In this document: positions 35,701 to 43,664 of the stretch, piece by piece
How positions within the stretch are numbered: the stretch's first letter is position 1
Layout: each line of letters starts with the position of its first letter
From: a virus
Length of the DNA: 64,000 nucleotides
Virus record (IMG/VR): IMGVR_UViG_3300030329_003230
Coordinates: 23,401 to 87,400 of that record
Reading direction: 5' to 3' (one strand)
The notes under the pieces: generated by a model
Seen by the model: the letters and a program-made list of their open reading frames with translations, nothing else
Told to the model about the DNA's origin: nothing
The model's database searches: none
Made by a program: the position numbers and the translations under genes

Positions 35701-38700
35701 TACACCATCAAAGGAAGCACCACTTTCATCTCCCAATTTACAATAATATTTGGTTTCATTTTTATGAATAGAAGAAACATCATTTATGTAAAATCCTCTA
35801 GTTTTAGTATCTAACGATTTAAGTGAAGTGGAATTATTATTATATGATGTTCCTACTAAATCTTCACCAATAGCAGTATTTGCTGAACTAGTTCCATGTA
35901 TTCCCATAGTTATACTATTACCAGAAGTAAATACTACTCCCTTACCCGATGCTCCTCTTAAATTACTAAATGTATTTTCAGCACCAACATCTGATGAAAG
36001 TGCTTTACCTAAAAACCAATTATTAGGATAACTTTCAGTACTAGTATTATCATAAGGTTTGATGTATAAAACAGGACCAGATTCAACATTGATTGTTATT
36101 TCAGCAGAAGCAGTTGCTGCTTGAGAAATAGTAATAGTATTAGCATCTGTTATACCTGTAATAGTAGTTCCTGAAGGTATTCCACTTCCACTAATATTCA
36201 TTCCTACTTTTAATTCAGTAGTCGCATTTATTGCGATGCTATCTATAGTAGTATTACTATTAGTATCCGCTATAAAGGAACCCATTACTGTTAATGCGCC
36301 GGTTTTTAATTCTAAATTAGCAAGATTTTGCTTCGCACATTCCCCAAGGAATTTATTATCTGAAGTGAATAACCACCCATAATGAGTAGCTGTTCCTCCT
36401 CCAGTTGCAAACTCAAATTGTTTATCTCCAATATTAATAACTACATTTGGTGCTAATTTTGAGCCGCACTCTACTAAATTCATTACAGGACCTTGATTTG
36501 AATAAATATAATCTTCAGAATGAAGATAATTCTTGTTGACAACTGGACCTAATAATTTAGCCATTTTATCCATTCCTAAGAAAGTTAAAATTGGCTGTCT
36601 GTCTTGTGTTTCCGTATGAATTTCCTCTACTTCTCCTTCATGAACCGCCCTCTGAATTTTACATTGTCCTGAGAAGAAATCAAGATAATTACCAGCACCA
36701 GTAAACTGAGAATAAAGAACTTTATTTTCGTTCTGGAAATACACTACCCCGTTAGCCCTATCACCATAATCAATTAATAGTCTATCACCGGAATATTCTG
36801 CATCTCGTAATACCATCTCTAAATTATATATCCTCGCTCTAGTTTTAGATGTAGTAGTGTCATTTACTTTGTAAGTTGTAACAGCATGACTGACATCTAA
36901 ATCTGTATATGTTAAATCTGTATCAATTTCAAAATCTACTATTAAATTCTGACAAACACTAGACCATCTTCTTCTATATGCTGTAGCGGCAGTATAATTT
37001 GCCTGTAAATTACCTGAAGCATAAGCACCTAAAGCGTTAACTGCTCTATAAGAACCAACAGTGATAGTTTGGGAACCGCCTGAAGGCGCAGTAATAGCAG
37101 ATGGAATGTAAAAATAATCACCTAATTTGAATGATTCAAAAGTAGAACCATTCCTCAAAAGTGCTCTTAAATCTTGACCGTCTTTTAATTTAGTAACAGT
37201 TAGAGTACTACCACCACTACTACCCGCAAAACTTCCAAAAATAGCCGTGTCTTTTTCTTTAGTTATTTCAAGTTCAAATAAATCTTGATACACTTTGAAA
37301 GTGTCCTGTTCCTGAATTTTACTTGCTAAAATTTTCTTATGGTCTAACGCTTGAACTTTACATAAATTACCTACAGAGCCATACCCCTTTGATACACTTA
37401 TATCTAAAACTGTATTTACTATGTTAGTCTTAGTTGGTGAAATTTCATAATGTAGATAACGAGTAGGCCCATTGAAATTACCACTAGCGGCGGCACCACC
37501 AGAAGCATATAACCCATTACTACTTCTTTCACCATTAACCATAAAGGAGTGAGAAGAAGTTAAAGAACTAGTGTAAGAAGTAACTTTACCTCTTCCTCCC
37601 CCATCCATAATATTATTATTATATCTATCACTATCATATAATACATCAATTAACTGTGCTTGAGTATTATAAGGTCCAGTATCAACAATCTCTCTTTCGA
37701 AATCACGCCTTGTTCTAAATAACAAAGAAGAATGAGTAGGAGTTCCCCCTATTTCTTTAGATTGATTTAATTGGTATTTAGTTCCAGCATTTAATACATT
37801 CTTTTCATCTAATCTACTATTATAGAAATAAGTTGTGGGTCTAGAAAATTCTGTATATTTTAAATGTCTATTCTCAGAAGTATCTTGTATTAAACCATAA
37901 GCAACTGCTACTGTTTTCGTATCAGTGGTTAATGGACCTTTAAAAATTCTAAATTTAGTGTTAACTTCAATCTCATTTTCCATCGCTGGCTCAAATTCAA
38001 AGGCATCTCCACTATCATCAAAAGATAATAATTTAGTTATTTTAGCAAGATGATGTTTCTTAGCGTCATCGGAATGGACTAAAACAAAATAATCATTAGT
38101 AGTAATATCCATATTGCCATTATGTTCGTAGCCTGTCTCTATTGTGGTACTACCAGACCCTAATTTTATACCAATGTTAGCGGCGTTTTCCTGCCTATAA
38201 CAATGTATTCTATTTTCTCTTGTGGTACTAAGATTAGAAAAATGTAAAGTTATTGTATCTCCAGCGGTTGCATCATAAGGAGCATATACGTTCAATTGTT
38301 CATCTTCATCTTTAGTATTACTTACACCATTAACAGAAGCATCAGAAAGGTCAGCATCAAAAGTAAAGGTTTGATTAGCATTTGTGGCCGTTGTATCAGC
38401 ACTTAAAGTAAAACAAGTAGCGTTGTTAATAGAAGCAATGGTTGCTCCTGCCGGTACTCCTGTCCCTGTTACACTCATACCTACAGCCAATCTTGAAGTT
38501 GAACCCATTGTAATGTGACGTACATTATTAGTAGAACCATCAGATAATCCAGAGGTATGATTAGTATTACAAGTATCATCTGTAAATGAATTATCTATAC
38601 TTATTTCGTAGGAAGCAATACCTCCATTTGAAGGAGTAATTCCATTATCATAGAATACAGGATTTTTACTACTATTTGTATTACAATTAACTGGTGAAGA

Positions 38701-38766
38701 AGAAGCAAAGGTGTTAACTAATGTATCAGTTATTCTTACGCCAGAATTAAGAATATATTGCGTCAT
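29788..38766 (-). CDS. Giant tail protein with central hub-like C-terminal region
   Basis: 2992 residues, 9 kb, the largest gene of the window. The N-terminal and middle parts are Ser/Thr/Asn-rich beta structure with recurring segments such as GTGVPAGATIASI and GSGIPSGTTITGI (phage tail motif Gly-x-Gly-[IV]-Pro-x-Gly-x-x-[IV]). Near residues ~2600-2850 is a hub-like block (LERIDRTISDKVQAEQLAQK, then IADSVVVHYP, YMITGIDYSIDGVVKLTLSK) like tail-associated lysin/hub proteins that cap the tail tube. The extreme C-terminus is again fiber-like. It probably forms the tail tip and side fibers. No peptidase motif was recognised. Confidence 0.75.
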   Translation of the reverse strand: MTQYILNSGVRITDTLVNTFASSSPVNCNTNSSKNPVFYDNGITPSNGGIASYEISIDNSFTDDTCNTNHTSGLSDGSTNNVRHITMGSTSRLAVGMSVTGTGVPAGATIASINNATCFTLSADTTATNANQTFTFDADLSDASVNGVSNTKDEDEQLNVYAPYDATAGDTITLHFSNLSTTRENRIHCYRQENAANIGIKLGSGSTTIETGYEHNGNMDITTNDYFVLVHSDDAKKHHLAKITKLLSFDDSGDAFEFEPAMENEIEVNTKFRIFKGPLTTDTKTVAVAYGLIQDTSENRHLKYTEFSRPTTYFYNSRLDEKNVLNAGTKYQLNQSKEIGGTPTHSSLLFRTRRDFEREIVDTGPYNTQAQLIDVLYDSDRYNNNIMDGGGRGKVTSYTSSLTSSHSFMVNGERSSNGLYASGGAAASGNFNGPTRYLHYEISPTKTNIVNTVLDISVSKGYGSVGNLCKVQALDHKKILASKIQEQDTFKVYQDLFELEITKEKDTAIFGSFAGSSGGSTLTVTKLKDGQDLRALLRNGSTFESFKLGDYFYIPSAITAPSGGSQTITVGSYRAVNALGAYASGNLQANYTAATAYRRRWSSVCQNLIVDFEIDTDLTYTDLDVSHAVTTYKVNDTTTSKTRARIYNLEMVLRDAEYSGDRLLIDYGDRANGVVYFQNENKVLYSQFTGAGNYLDFFSGQCKIQRAVHEGEVEEIHTETQDRQPILTFLGMDKMAKLLGPVVNKNYLHSEDYIYSNQGPVMNLVECGSKLAPNVVINIGDKQFEFATGGGTATHYGWLFTSDNKFLGECAKQNLANLELKTGALTVMGSFIADTNSNTTIDSIAINATTELKVGMNISGSGIPSGTTITGITDANTITISQAATASAEITINVESGPVLYIKPYDNTSTESYPNNWFLGKALSSDVGAENTFSNLRGASGKGVVFTSGNSITMGIHGTSSANTAIGEDLVGTSYNNNSTSLKSLDTKTRGFYINDVSSIHKNETKYYCKLGDESGASFDGVNSYSPNSLSEYTIVSFNPNSDASTTIRVAPTFPVILGRVDQNPNETSNSVFADDSLTTIHAYCKGNRITGFLPSAMSDATLKRLLGPIYNTSGVYLGTGKRFFETHILDATADTSVVYYVIEMDRNIQDSMSGVTSIQVLGENNTDHLYLINTQGLPVGGIIAPIDSIKGSNISNAYKIPVPLTFFPYGGLYFKYTNLNRFKSGTLNRNPIKKINYIESSHNLNYSNTSSKVKGVAQLVKFYPGNRGGITIEESLTKELRTDYTKNYVHNSLMIKNLYPAPYERGTFGILGSNFGDYEKFYAETNTATTGSNSLLQDDDLMAPIYMIPKAGIPGSNTFSVGSFHYDETSGDASPHLPRHGYNSILEIRDMLQVSDPKSPTYFLFSISDILPESMRRDNHIGFLSDSVFTDYSLILKSHSPEKVGELKQDKYLGTIPRDEYLDTSQQTLDINSASITPNQIKRFGLMRLIEATYDFTFNPIDGENPPTVKESLYNSDIKHYYLNQPIDLPDNIDGTNLNNFQITAYTNSVSGTRMGYLTLDADPEASGSIDGHYLFTRFGELIGKANNYVTTHPISGASGHFIELHEGGASGTFHATSYIGPVYMASLASSGGSRVSTKLITRNTNALKNPQSPVYPDLDAATSSTDTATLALSLFGDNGDPSKINDFSWLNSDDKYKELDAVSNKFSPLLHQYVELSGNSHVGSTTTQRWIASPYNNYYFHGKTGFRNYNHIGVAALSKPYSIYEEIRRLQEPSLIRKGLISHSFQHPDFSTRASTTNGLPMIPTRPYDGTIQLILEDLGTNQSIYRNLSNNFFTLMQGSTLPITNMSKIVATVTGAQNDYITGIEGQAYPNLSANAQDLTHTMIRITGNDFIFLPRQNGYSGSDYIPLIDGMKINFLYPISTGAGTDNSQVWHSITGIKTCDATPTQSTRSASGGTIPQYGKMARITTTSSAMGSAITSITAGGTGYVTNDVVALILESDFTGSGGRTNNAKFNAVYRVTASGGAITRLDPINNAIYSGVSNFATDGGTGYSGSSLTYVACPVFVLSLDTSVTDNDLPAVNPTPNMLSGSVMPCYSFYYYNPKSGNRFREGTDFNTFASNKFPYYPLRMSNISMLDMGFFSTEFSTLTTPLTLGKYNDSYSATTANDSTITQKSYTAINKIKFNFLYDYISKNYSTGNITDVEWKNSPDGKKLVRIEIDTFDTSEPPQAAGNGFLNFVDLTGMYLVSEAGSYSGESKSSEALFDKNLSGTTSDSLTGSIDPAASTSVTGVGTQFLTELSVGDSITVSGETRIITGITSDTALTVDVAFSNNANDTTVAKISTKETISQNIGTDVSSNFFRNVEGITPDKIYYVVSHETQVKSQAEEPTGSGTQGRDNIIRHIIYIDGAYDSSLTDDVNIPKNTHFRIMKPAEICTYNFTPNNIETYVMSRKTSKKPYSNEMYGQINNSFNSNNTNNSIDSPFNEGLLSMYVTLDVDTDNSDYVVCRDKGNLFGSGKPFTNNTQYNVLKTDGEIRVEDTMLVKASTNSTELSFTNMQEAAGILSIGEIFEITTKDRITLSDIKSASIGVGVTVAPEIEDIVNNILKKEEIDYTKRSDITSVTETPKSYFMAPEFLGGESNLFSACSSILGNKDLELYVDNNTIEVSSSKDFERNTSIEIDEMNKDTQNIMLASKNKNTFELYNDVVVYGKDLKVRKRDLESIKLKGKRTLERIDRTISDKVQAEQLAQKLLRLHSSENIELKIETDRRGTELVKIADSVVVHYPSENIPRSNYMITGIDYSIDGVVKLTLSKYSKGLGQLLAENITEIKRLDRTFKEDIAETLNQDIDLFDELEIGEVTLQVHKITTSADMNYTGVAATVSSGDKISTTIDISSTFLAGANLYTNAGTNLGVIESVSSTQITLVTPLSVTLTKGDLLYCPADASTNLGFSSGALLGFSTTLGFTLSGGTATLSNKTLMLDLDLTKGKAFE

Positions 38767-40613
38767 TGATTTTTCACCTCTTCAAACCTATAATACAGTA
38801 ACGTGTCTCTCTTTCTTGGGGTTAAAGTGTAAAGAGTATCAAAGGTTTTTCTGGCTCCCTTTGTTATAGAAAAATCATGTAACTGGCCCATAAATTGAGT
38901 GTTTCTCGCTGTTAATCTATATGCATTTTCCCAAGGATTATGAGTAGATGGAATGTTATATTTATTCGCTAATTCCCCTTGAATAGTGTTCGCTTGAGTG
39001 TCAGTAAAATTAGCAGATTCTTTAATAATTATTACCGGCATATTAATTGTGGCCCCTGCTTCTGCTGATGGGTCATTAGTTTGACATCCAATTTGGTCCA
39101 TATTTAGAGTGCCTAAACCAGTAACATCTAATGTTTCGATTAAATTTCCATTATTATACAAATAAGCATCATTACCAGTTTTCTTTATTCTAATAATAAC
39201 ATAGTTAGAATCATCAGCAATTATTTCATTTGTACTTATTTTATTAGAACTATGAGGATGAGCGTATTCTCTAAAACCTATTTTTTTACCAGAAAATAAG
39301 ATTACATCATTCGCTGAACCAGATATATCACCACCTAATATAATCATATCAGAAGCAGTATATTTTGTAATGAGTATAATATCAAAATTAGTCCCTAAAT
39401 TAAATTGGGGATTACTACCATTAAAAACTAATAATCCAGCATCATTAAAATCAATAGTTGGATTACCATTTATTAAATTATTAAAATCTAATAATGGTAT
39501 ATCTGAACCATCTGAGGTTGCTTGTATAAGTGTGCCACCAGCACTACCTGAATTATTTATTCCTGCGAAAGTACCGTGAGCCTGTGTAAGTGGGCTTTCC
39601 CCTGAAGAATTATAACCGTCAGTATCAACCCACCAATCTGCATCTGTTTTTGTTACTGTTTGAGCAAGAGAAGCGTCTTGTCCAATATACGAATCAACTT
39701 GACCCCAATCAAATGTATCAGGATTAGCGTGAGTGTCTATTTGTGCTCTAATTCCATTAATGTAAATAGCCATATCACCAGTTGATTTATCAAAAGTAGC
39801 AGCGATGTGAAATATAGATTCAGCATATATTGCTTGTTTAGGTGCTTCAGTATAGACATTGCCAGAAACCCCACTATCAGGGATGTCCGCTGAAAAATTA
39901 ATCGTAGTTGATGATAAACTAGAAACAGTTCCAATTAACACTCCAGCACTTGTGTATAATTTTTGATTAACAGCAACATATTCTTCCGCAATATCACCAA
40001 CTGTAATTGCGGCATCAGCCGTACCACTTATGGCTAATTTAGTACTACCATCGTTAGTCACAGGAATATATTTCAATTCATCATTTGTAGCCGTATATAC
40101 CCCATCTGTTATGTTATAATATCCAGTAGTTCTTGGTGAAATTAAGGCAGAACTTTCTATTGTTTTTGTGCTACCAGTTGTTATTACTTTGAATACTATT
40201 TTGTAATCTGCTGGTTGATTATGATTAGTAGCAGCAGTAGTATTTTGTAAATATAACTGTACTTTAGAATTGGAGAATAACATCATTTTATGAGTACGCC
40301 TATCACTATAAGTAATGTAATTATAATCTTGATAGTTAGCAGGAGTACCGCTATCTTTAGTATATTGGTCTAAAGAAGGCATAACTTTCTTAGAAGAAAC
40401 AGCAGCAGCATAATTAGTAGTTAATGTAGATTTATTTCTTTCTTCCCCATATCCATTCACATCATATGGTGTAATTACAGTTTCAATAGTAAAGGAATCA
40501 TCGTGGTCCCAAAACCCTCTTACTTGAGAATCAAATGGAATTTTAATATAACCATTAGACATAACTGGAAACACAAGACCGTGTTTCTTTCCAACATAGG
40601 CTGTTAATGTCAT
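38763..40613 (-). CDS. Tail protein with LamG/concanavalin-like domain
   Basis: A 616-residue protein. Parts such as IPFDSQVRGFWDHDDSFTIE, SIFHIAATFDKSTGDMAIYI and the C-terminal DTLLYYRFEEV match the jelly-roll pattern of LamG/concanavalin-like domains, probably two. These commonly bind carbohydrate in tail tips. It overlaps the next gene by four bases (ATGA) and the previous by one. Role by context: tail tip. Confidence 0.65.
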   Translation of the reverse strand: MTLTAYVGKKHGLVFPVMSNGYIKIPFDSQVRGFWDHDDSFTIETVITPYDVNGYGEERNKSTLTTNYAAAVSSKKVMPSLDQYTKDSGTPANYQDYNYITYSDRRTHKMMLFSNSKVQLYLQNTTAATNHNQPADYKIVFKVITTGSTKTIESSALISPRTTGYYNITDGVYTATNDELKYIPVTNDGSTKLAISGTADAAITVGDIAEEYVAVNQKLYTSAGVLIGTVSSLSSTTINFSADIPDSGVSGNVYTEAPKQAIYAESIFHIAATFDKSTGDMAIYINGIRAQIDTHANPDTFDWGQVDSYIGQDASLAQTVTKTDADWWVDTDGYNSSGESPLTQAHGTFAGINNSGSAGGTLIQATSDGSDIPLLDFNNLINGNPTIDFNDAGLLVFNGSNPQFNLGTNFDIILITKYTASDMIILGGDISGSANDVILFSGKKIGFREYAHPHSSNKISTNEIIADDSNYVIIRIKKTGNDAYLYNNGNLIETLDVTGLGTLNMDQIGCQTNDPSAEAGATINMPVIIIKESANFTDTQANTIQGELANKYNIPSTHNPWENAYRLTARNTQFMGQLHDFSITKGARKTFDTLYTLTPRKRDTLLYYRFEEVKNQ

Positions 40614-41251
40614 TAACCTACCACCGTTGCTATTTCAAATTCTAAACTAAATTCAACAAAAGGGCTACCCCCTACTATAGTTGTAGAAAATGATTTAACA
40701 ACTCCAGATAAACCACCACTGGTTGAATCTTCGGGAAATTGAGAACCCAGTGTTGCGTTTAACAAATTACCAGAATTATCTGCTTCTCTTGTTTTCCAAG
40801 TAAAAGGAATATCTACTTCATCAGGAGAACTTCTTTGCACATAAATAGCAGCAGCACCAGACGAGGTATCATTTTCAGAAACCTTTGAAGGATAAAGAAT
40901 AGTTAACTCATCTAAATTCTGGTCTTTTTGTAATGCTGAAGAATCAACAAAAGAATGAATTAATTGAGCAACTTCAATAGCACCCATAGTAACAGAAGCG
41001 GTATGGGTTTTATTGATTATCTGTTCTGTAATAACACCACTTAGAGAAACACTTTTTGTTGACATACCTAAATCAATTCCTATTACTTGAGATTCCCCAC
41101 TAATAAAACCTGAAGCGGGAATAGGAAATGTTGGGGCTACTTTATTCGTAGTTATTTGGATTTGTTCTGCCTGCAAAGCAATGGTATCTGTCATATTATT
41201 AGCGTTAGTTCTTCGACCAAGACTAAGAAAAACATCATGCGTTATTGCCAT
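40613..41251 (-). CDS. Tail protein (probable distal tail/tip component)
   Basis: A 212-residue beta-rich protein following the tape measure and preceding the tail-tip genes, where siphovirus Dit-like proteins are encoded. It has segments QVIGIDLGMSTKSVSLSGVI and SPFVEFSLEFEI, consistent with a tube-like or Dit beta sandwich. The assignment is positional; no motif is diagnostic. Confidence 0.55.
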   Translation of the reverse strand: MAITHDVFLSLGRRTNANNMTDTIALQAEQIQITTNKVAPTFPIPASGFISGESQVIGIDLGMSTKSVSLSGVITEQIINKTHTASVTMGAIEVAQLIHSFVDSSALQKDQNLDELTILYPSKVSENDTSSGAAAIYVQRSSPDEVDIPFTWKTREADNSGNLLNATLGSQFPEDSTSGGLSGVVKSFSTTIVGGSPFVEFSLEFEIATVVG

Positions 41252-41253
41252 AT

Positions 41254-42882
41254 TCAGAACCTCACTGGAGTAGATGTACTTCTGCTAATATTCTTTAATA
41301 CTTTATTTCCAATCTTCTTAGCAATTTCATCTAATTCTCTATCTGATGCACCAACCCTACCTTGAACATTAACTGTAATATTATTTCCACCCCTTGGCCC
41401 ATTAATATTAGGAGAAGATAATGGAGTAACTTGAACAAGTTCTTTTCCGCCGGGGTTATCTCCAACCAAAAGAGGAGTAGGACCACTGGTAATGAAATTA
41501 GCACCAGTTGCTGCTCTATTAGAGAAGAAACCAGAGACTGTTCCAATTAATCCCTTTCCAGTGATAATTTTTAATAGTCTATCTATAGCAATACCTATTG
41601 CAACAGAAGCAGCAACAAATGGACCAAATATTGGAGCAAGGGCTGTTGCTAATCCCACAACAGCAAAGCTAAGAAGGACCGATTTAATTACTCTACCTAA
41701 ACCTTTAGTTTGTTGAGTTAATAAATTGTCCATTCCTTTAATTATATTTTCAGGTAGTTCTTTAATAAGTGTACTAACAAAAGAACCTACATTTTCAGCA
41801 AGCATTGGTAAAAATACCTTTACTAATAAACTCATTAAACCCCCCACTATAGTACCTAATAATTGTAAAACTGCCCCTAATGAATAACCCACAATATTAA
41901 CTAAACCACTATAAATTCGCTCCGCTGCTCTTTCGGCTCTATCTGAATTACCTTGAAATAAACCAATAACTAAATCTACCATACTGAATAAAGTAGCAGC
42001 AGCCCAATACAGTGTTTTACCTAATGAAACTACAACTGAAAAGAGATTAGAACCTAACCATTTAACAGCGGAAAATATTGCATCTACAGTCTCCTTAAAC
42101 GCCCCTCCTGATTTGTATAATTGTCTTAAAGTAAAGACGGCTAAACCTAGGAGGGTTCCCCAAAATATTACTTTAGCAAATATTTCTAATCCTTTCTTTA
42201 AGTAACCCATCAATAATTTACCCATCGCTTGAGTATCTTGAAATTTACTTCTAAATCCTTCAATAGATTCATCTATTTTGTCCTTTTCTTCCTTATACAT
42301 TTCTAGTGCTTTAGCAACTCCATCCTTTCCTTGTAATAATACTAAAGACTCCGCTAAATCCATTCCAGCAACTGCTTCTTGAAGTTGTTTTTTACTCATG
42401 CCCTCTACATTAATACCCTTTAATTTTTTAGTTATTTCATCATATTCTTCCTGAGCACTCGCTAATTTACTCAAATTTTCTGCTTGCTCGATTAATCCTT
42501 TCTTATTTTTATCTTGAACCTTGTAAAAAACAGCAAACCCATCTGCGACTGCTCTAATTTTATTTTGAACTTTCCATAAAGGGCTACCAGAAATTAAACG
42601 ACTAACAGCCGTCCAAGCTTTACTTTCTGAAGATGCTTTTGCTAAACTTCTTCCCCAACCATCCATACTTTGGGAAGAAACATCAACTAAACTGGAGAAT
42701 TTAGAATATACTTTTATCTGTTTTTCCGCTTCTTTTACCTGCTCTTTTACTTCTTCAGTAACACTTTCTTGTGCTTTTTTCTGTACTGATAATGCTTCTG
42801 TTAATGCGGGGAATATGGTATATACTAAATGGTTCATATCTCGACCTAATTGTTCTATACTCCCCGCAGCCAGCCCAATCAC
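41254..42882 (-). CDS. Tail tape measure protein
   Basis: A 542-residue protein, N-terminally coiled-coil (SVQKKAQESVTEEVKEQVKE...), then a hydrophobic central part with several transmembrane-like helices (IFAKVIFWGTLLGLAVFTL; SLGAVLQLLGTIVGGLMSLL) and a Gly-rich C-terminus. This is the classic layout of a tape measure and it follows the G/GT chaperone gene. The start is GTG overlapping the gpT stop (GTGA). At ~1.5 A per residue it would set a tail of about 80 nm, so short to medium. Genome ejection through membranes would use the hydrophobic part. Confidence 0.8.
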   Translation of the reverse strand: MIGLAAGSIEQLGRDMNHLVYTIFPALTEALSVQKKAQESVTEEVKEQVKEAEKQIKVYSKFSSLVDVSSQSMDGWGRSLAKASSESKAWTAVSRLISGSPLWKVQNKIRAVADGFAVFYKVQDKNKKGLIEQAENLSKLASAQEEYDEITKKLKGINVEGMSKKQLQEAVAGMDLAESLVLLQGKDGVAKALEMYKEEKDKIDESIEGFRSKFQDTQAMGKLLMGYLKKGLEIFAKVIFWGTLLGLAVFTLRQLYKSGGAFKETVDAIFSAVKWLGSNLFSVVVSLGKTLYWAAATLFSMVDLVIGLFQGNSDRAERAAERIYSGLVNIVGYSLGAVLQLLGTIVGGLMSLLVKVFLPMLAENVGSFVSTLIKELPENIIKGMDNLLTQQTKGLGRVIKSVLLSFAVVGLATALAPIFGPFVAASVAIGIAIDRLLKIITGKGLIGTVSGFFSNRAATGANFITSGPTPLLVGDNPGGKELVQVTPLSSPNINGPRGGNNITVNVQGRVGASDRELDEIAKKIGNKVLKNISRSTSTPVRF

Positions 42883-43082
42883 CCCTTCATTTTCTTCTGT
42901 ATCTCCTCAGCTTCTAACTCTTTCATTGTAATATGTATAAATAATAACTCCTTAAACATTGAATATGGTAATTGATAAAGTTCTAATGGGCTCACTCCTA
43001 ATCCTTTTGATAGTGTATATAATGCAACTTTGGATGTAATACTAAAGTCTTTTTTTCTACCTCTAATTACATCCGTTATTCT
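42879..43082 (-). CDS. Tail chaperone frameshift extension (gpT-like)
   Basis: An open frame without its own good start, in -1 relation to the upstream gpG-like gene and ending at the GTGA overlap with the tape measure. It is joined through the slippery A8 tract at 43089-43082 (0-frame A AAA AAA heptamer 43088-43082). It encodes ~67 residues (RITDVIRGRKKDF...LYQLPYSMFKELLFIHI...), the compact helical composition expected of the T part. The predicted GT fusion is ~187 residues. Confidence 0.7.
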   Translation of the reverse strand, partial: RITDVIRGRKKDFSITSKVALYTLSKGLGVSPLELYQLPYSMFKELLFIHITMKELEAEEIQKKMKG

Positions 43083-43441
43083 TTTTTTTCTTCTTCTTCG
43101 TTTCCACCCATAACGTTTGGTAAGATTTCTTTAATTTGATTACCAACATATGGGGTTAATCTAAGTAAATCTACTGCACTAAGATTTGGTTCAGTCTTTT
43201 CAATAAAAGTTTCAAATAAATATCGAGTGGCTTCAGCCATATTAATATCTACTTCTTGAGTTCTTGGGTTAACTTTTACTAATTTCATTTGTGCTTTTTC
43301 TACTTCCAAAAAAGTGGGTTCTTTAACCCAAACTTTCAGGTATTCATCCGAATCAGGTTCTACCCTGATATAATGCACTTCTGTTTCTTGTTTTGCAAAC
43401 AAGTTCGCTTTATTACTAACAATTTTCTTTTCTTCTAACAT
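43076..43441 (-). CDS. Tail assembly chaperone (gpG-like)
   Basis: A 121-residue acidic protein. It has KVWVKEPTFLEVEKAQMKLV and VDLLRLTPYVGNQIKEIL, like tail assembly chaperones that precede tape measures, and ends in a Glu/Lys run (GGNEEEEKKE) over the slippery tract. The ATG at 43441 has GGTGGAG five bases upstream; an in-frame start nine codons earlier is less likely. The chaperone coats the tape measure before tube polymerization. Order tube, chaperone, tape measure is classical. Confidence 0.75.
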   Translation of the reverse strand: MLEEKKIVSNKANLFAKQETEVHYIRVEPDSDEYLKVWVKEPTFLEVEKAQMKLVKVNPRTQEVDINMAEATRYLFETFIEKTEPNLSAVDLLRLTPYVGNQIKEILPNVMGGNEEEEKKE

Positions 43442-43501
43442 TTTTTCTCCACCTTTTTTTACCAACAAACAAACAAACGGTGTTGGTGGAACGCAATATT
43501 A

Positions 43502-43660
43502 TCAAGCGGATTTGGAATTCTCTTCCTTAACCTCCGCTTTAGCCGCTTTCTTCTCTGCGGCTTTCTTAGCCCTTTCAGCCTTAGCCGCTGCTTTTGCGGC
43601 TTTAACATCATTTTCTATTTTTAATTTTAATTTATCAGTATAAGAATAACCTTGTCCCAT
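43502..43660 (-). CDS. Lys/Ala-rich small protein
   Basis: A 52-residue basic protein, MGQGYSYTDK followed by a long Lys-Ala helix (KAAKAAAKAERAKKAAEKK). It lies between tail tube and chaperone genes with a good GGTGAT ribosome binding site in ATTAATCACC (read on the minus strand). The composition recalls histone H1 tails. Role unknown; possibly DNA-binding or a linker peptide of the tail. Confidence 0.55.
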   Translation of the reverse strand: MGQGYSYTDKLKLKIENDVKAAKAAAKAERAKKAAEKKAAKAEVKEENSKSA

Positions 43661-43664
43661 TTAA

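Noticed and set aside
27049-38766. Plus-strand open frames across the tail genes
   Set aside because: They are low-complexity Thr/Ser/Leu mirror frames of the minus-strand tail proteins, without ribosome binding sites or domains.
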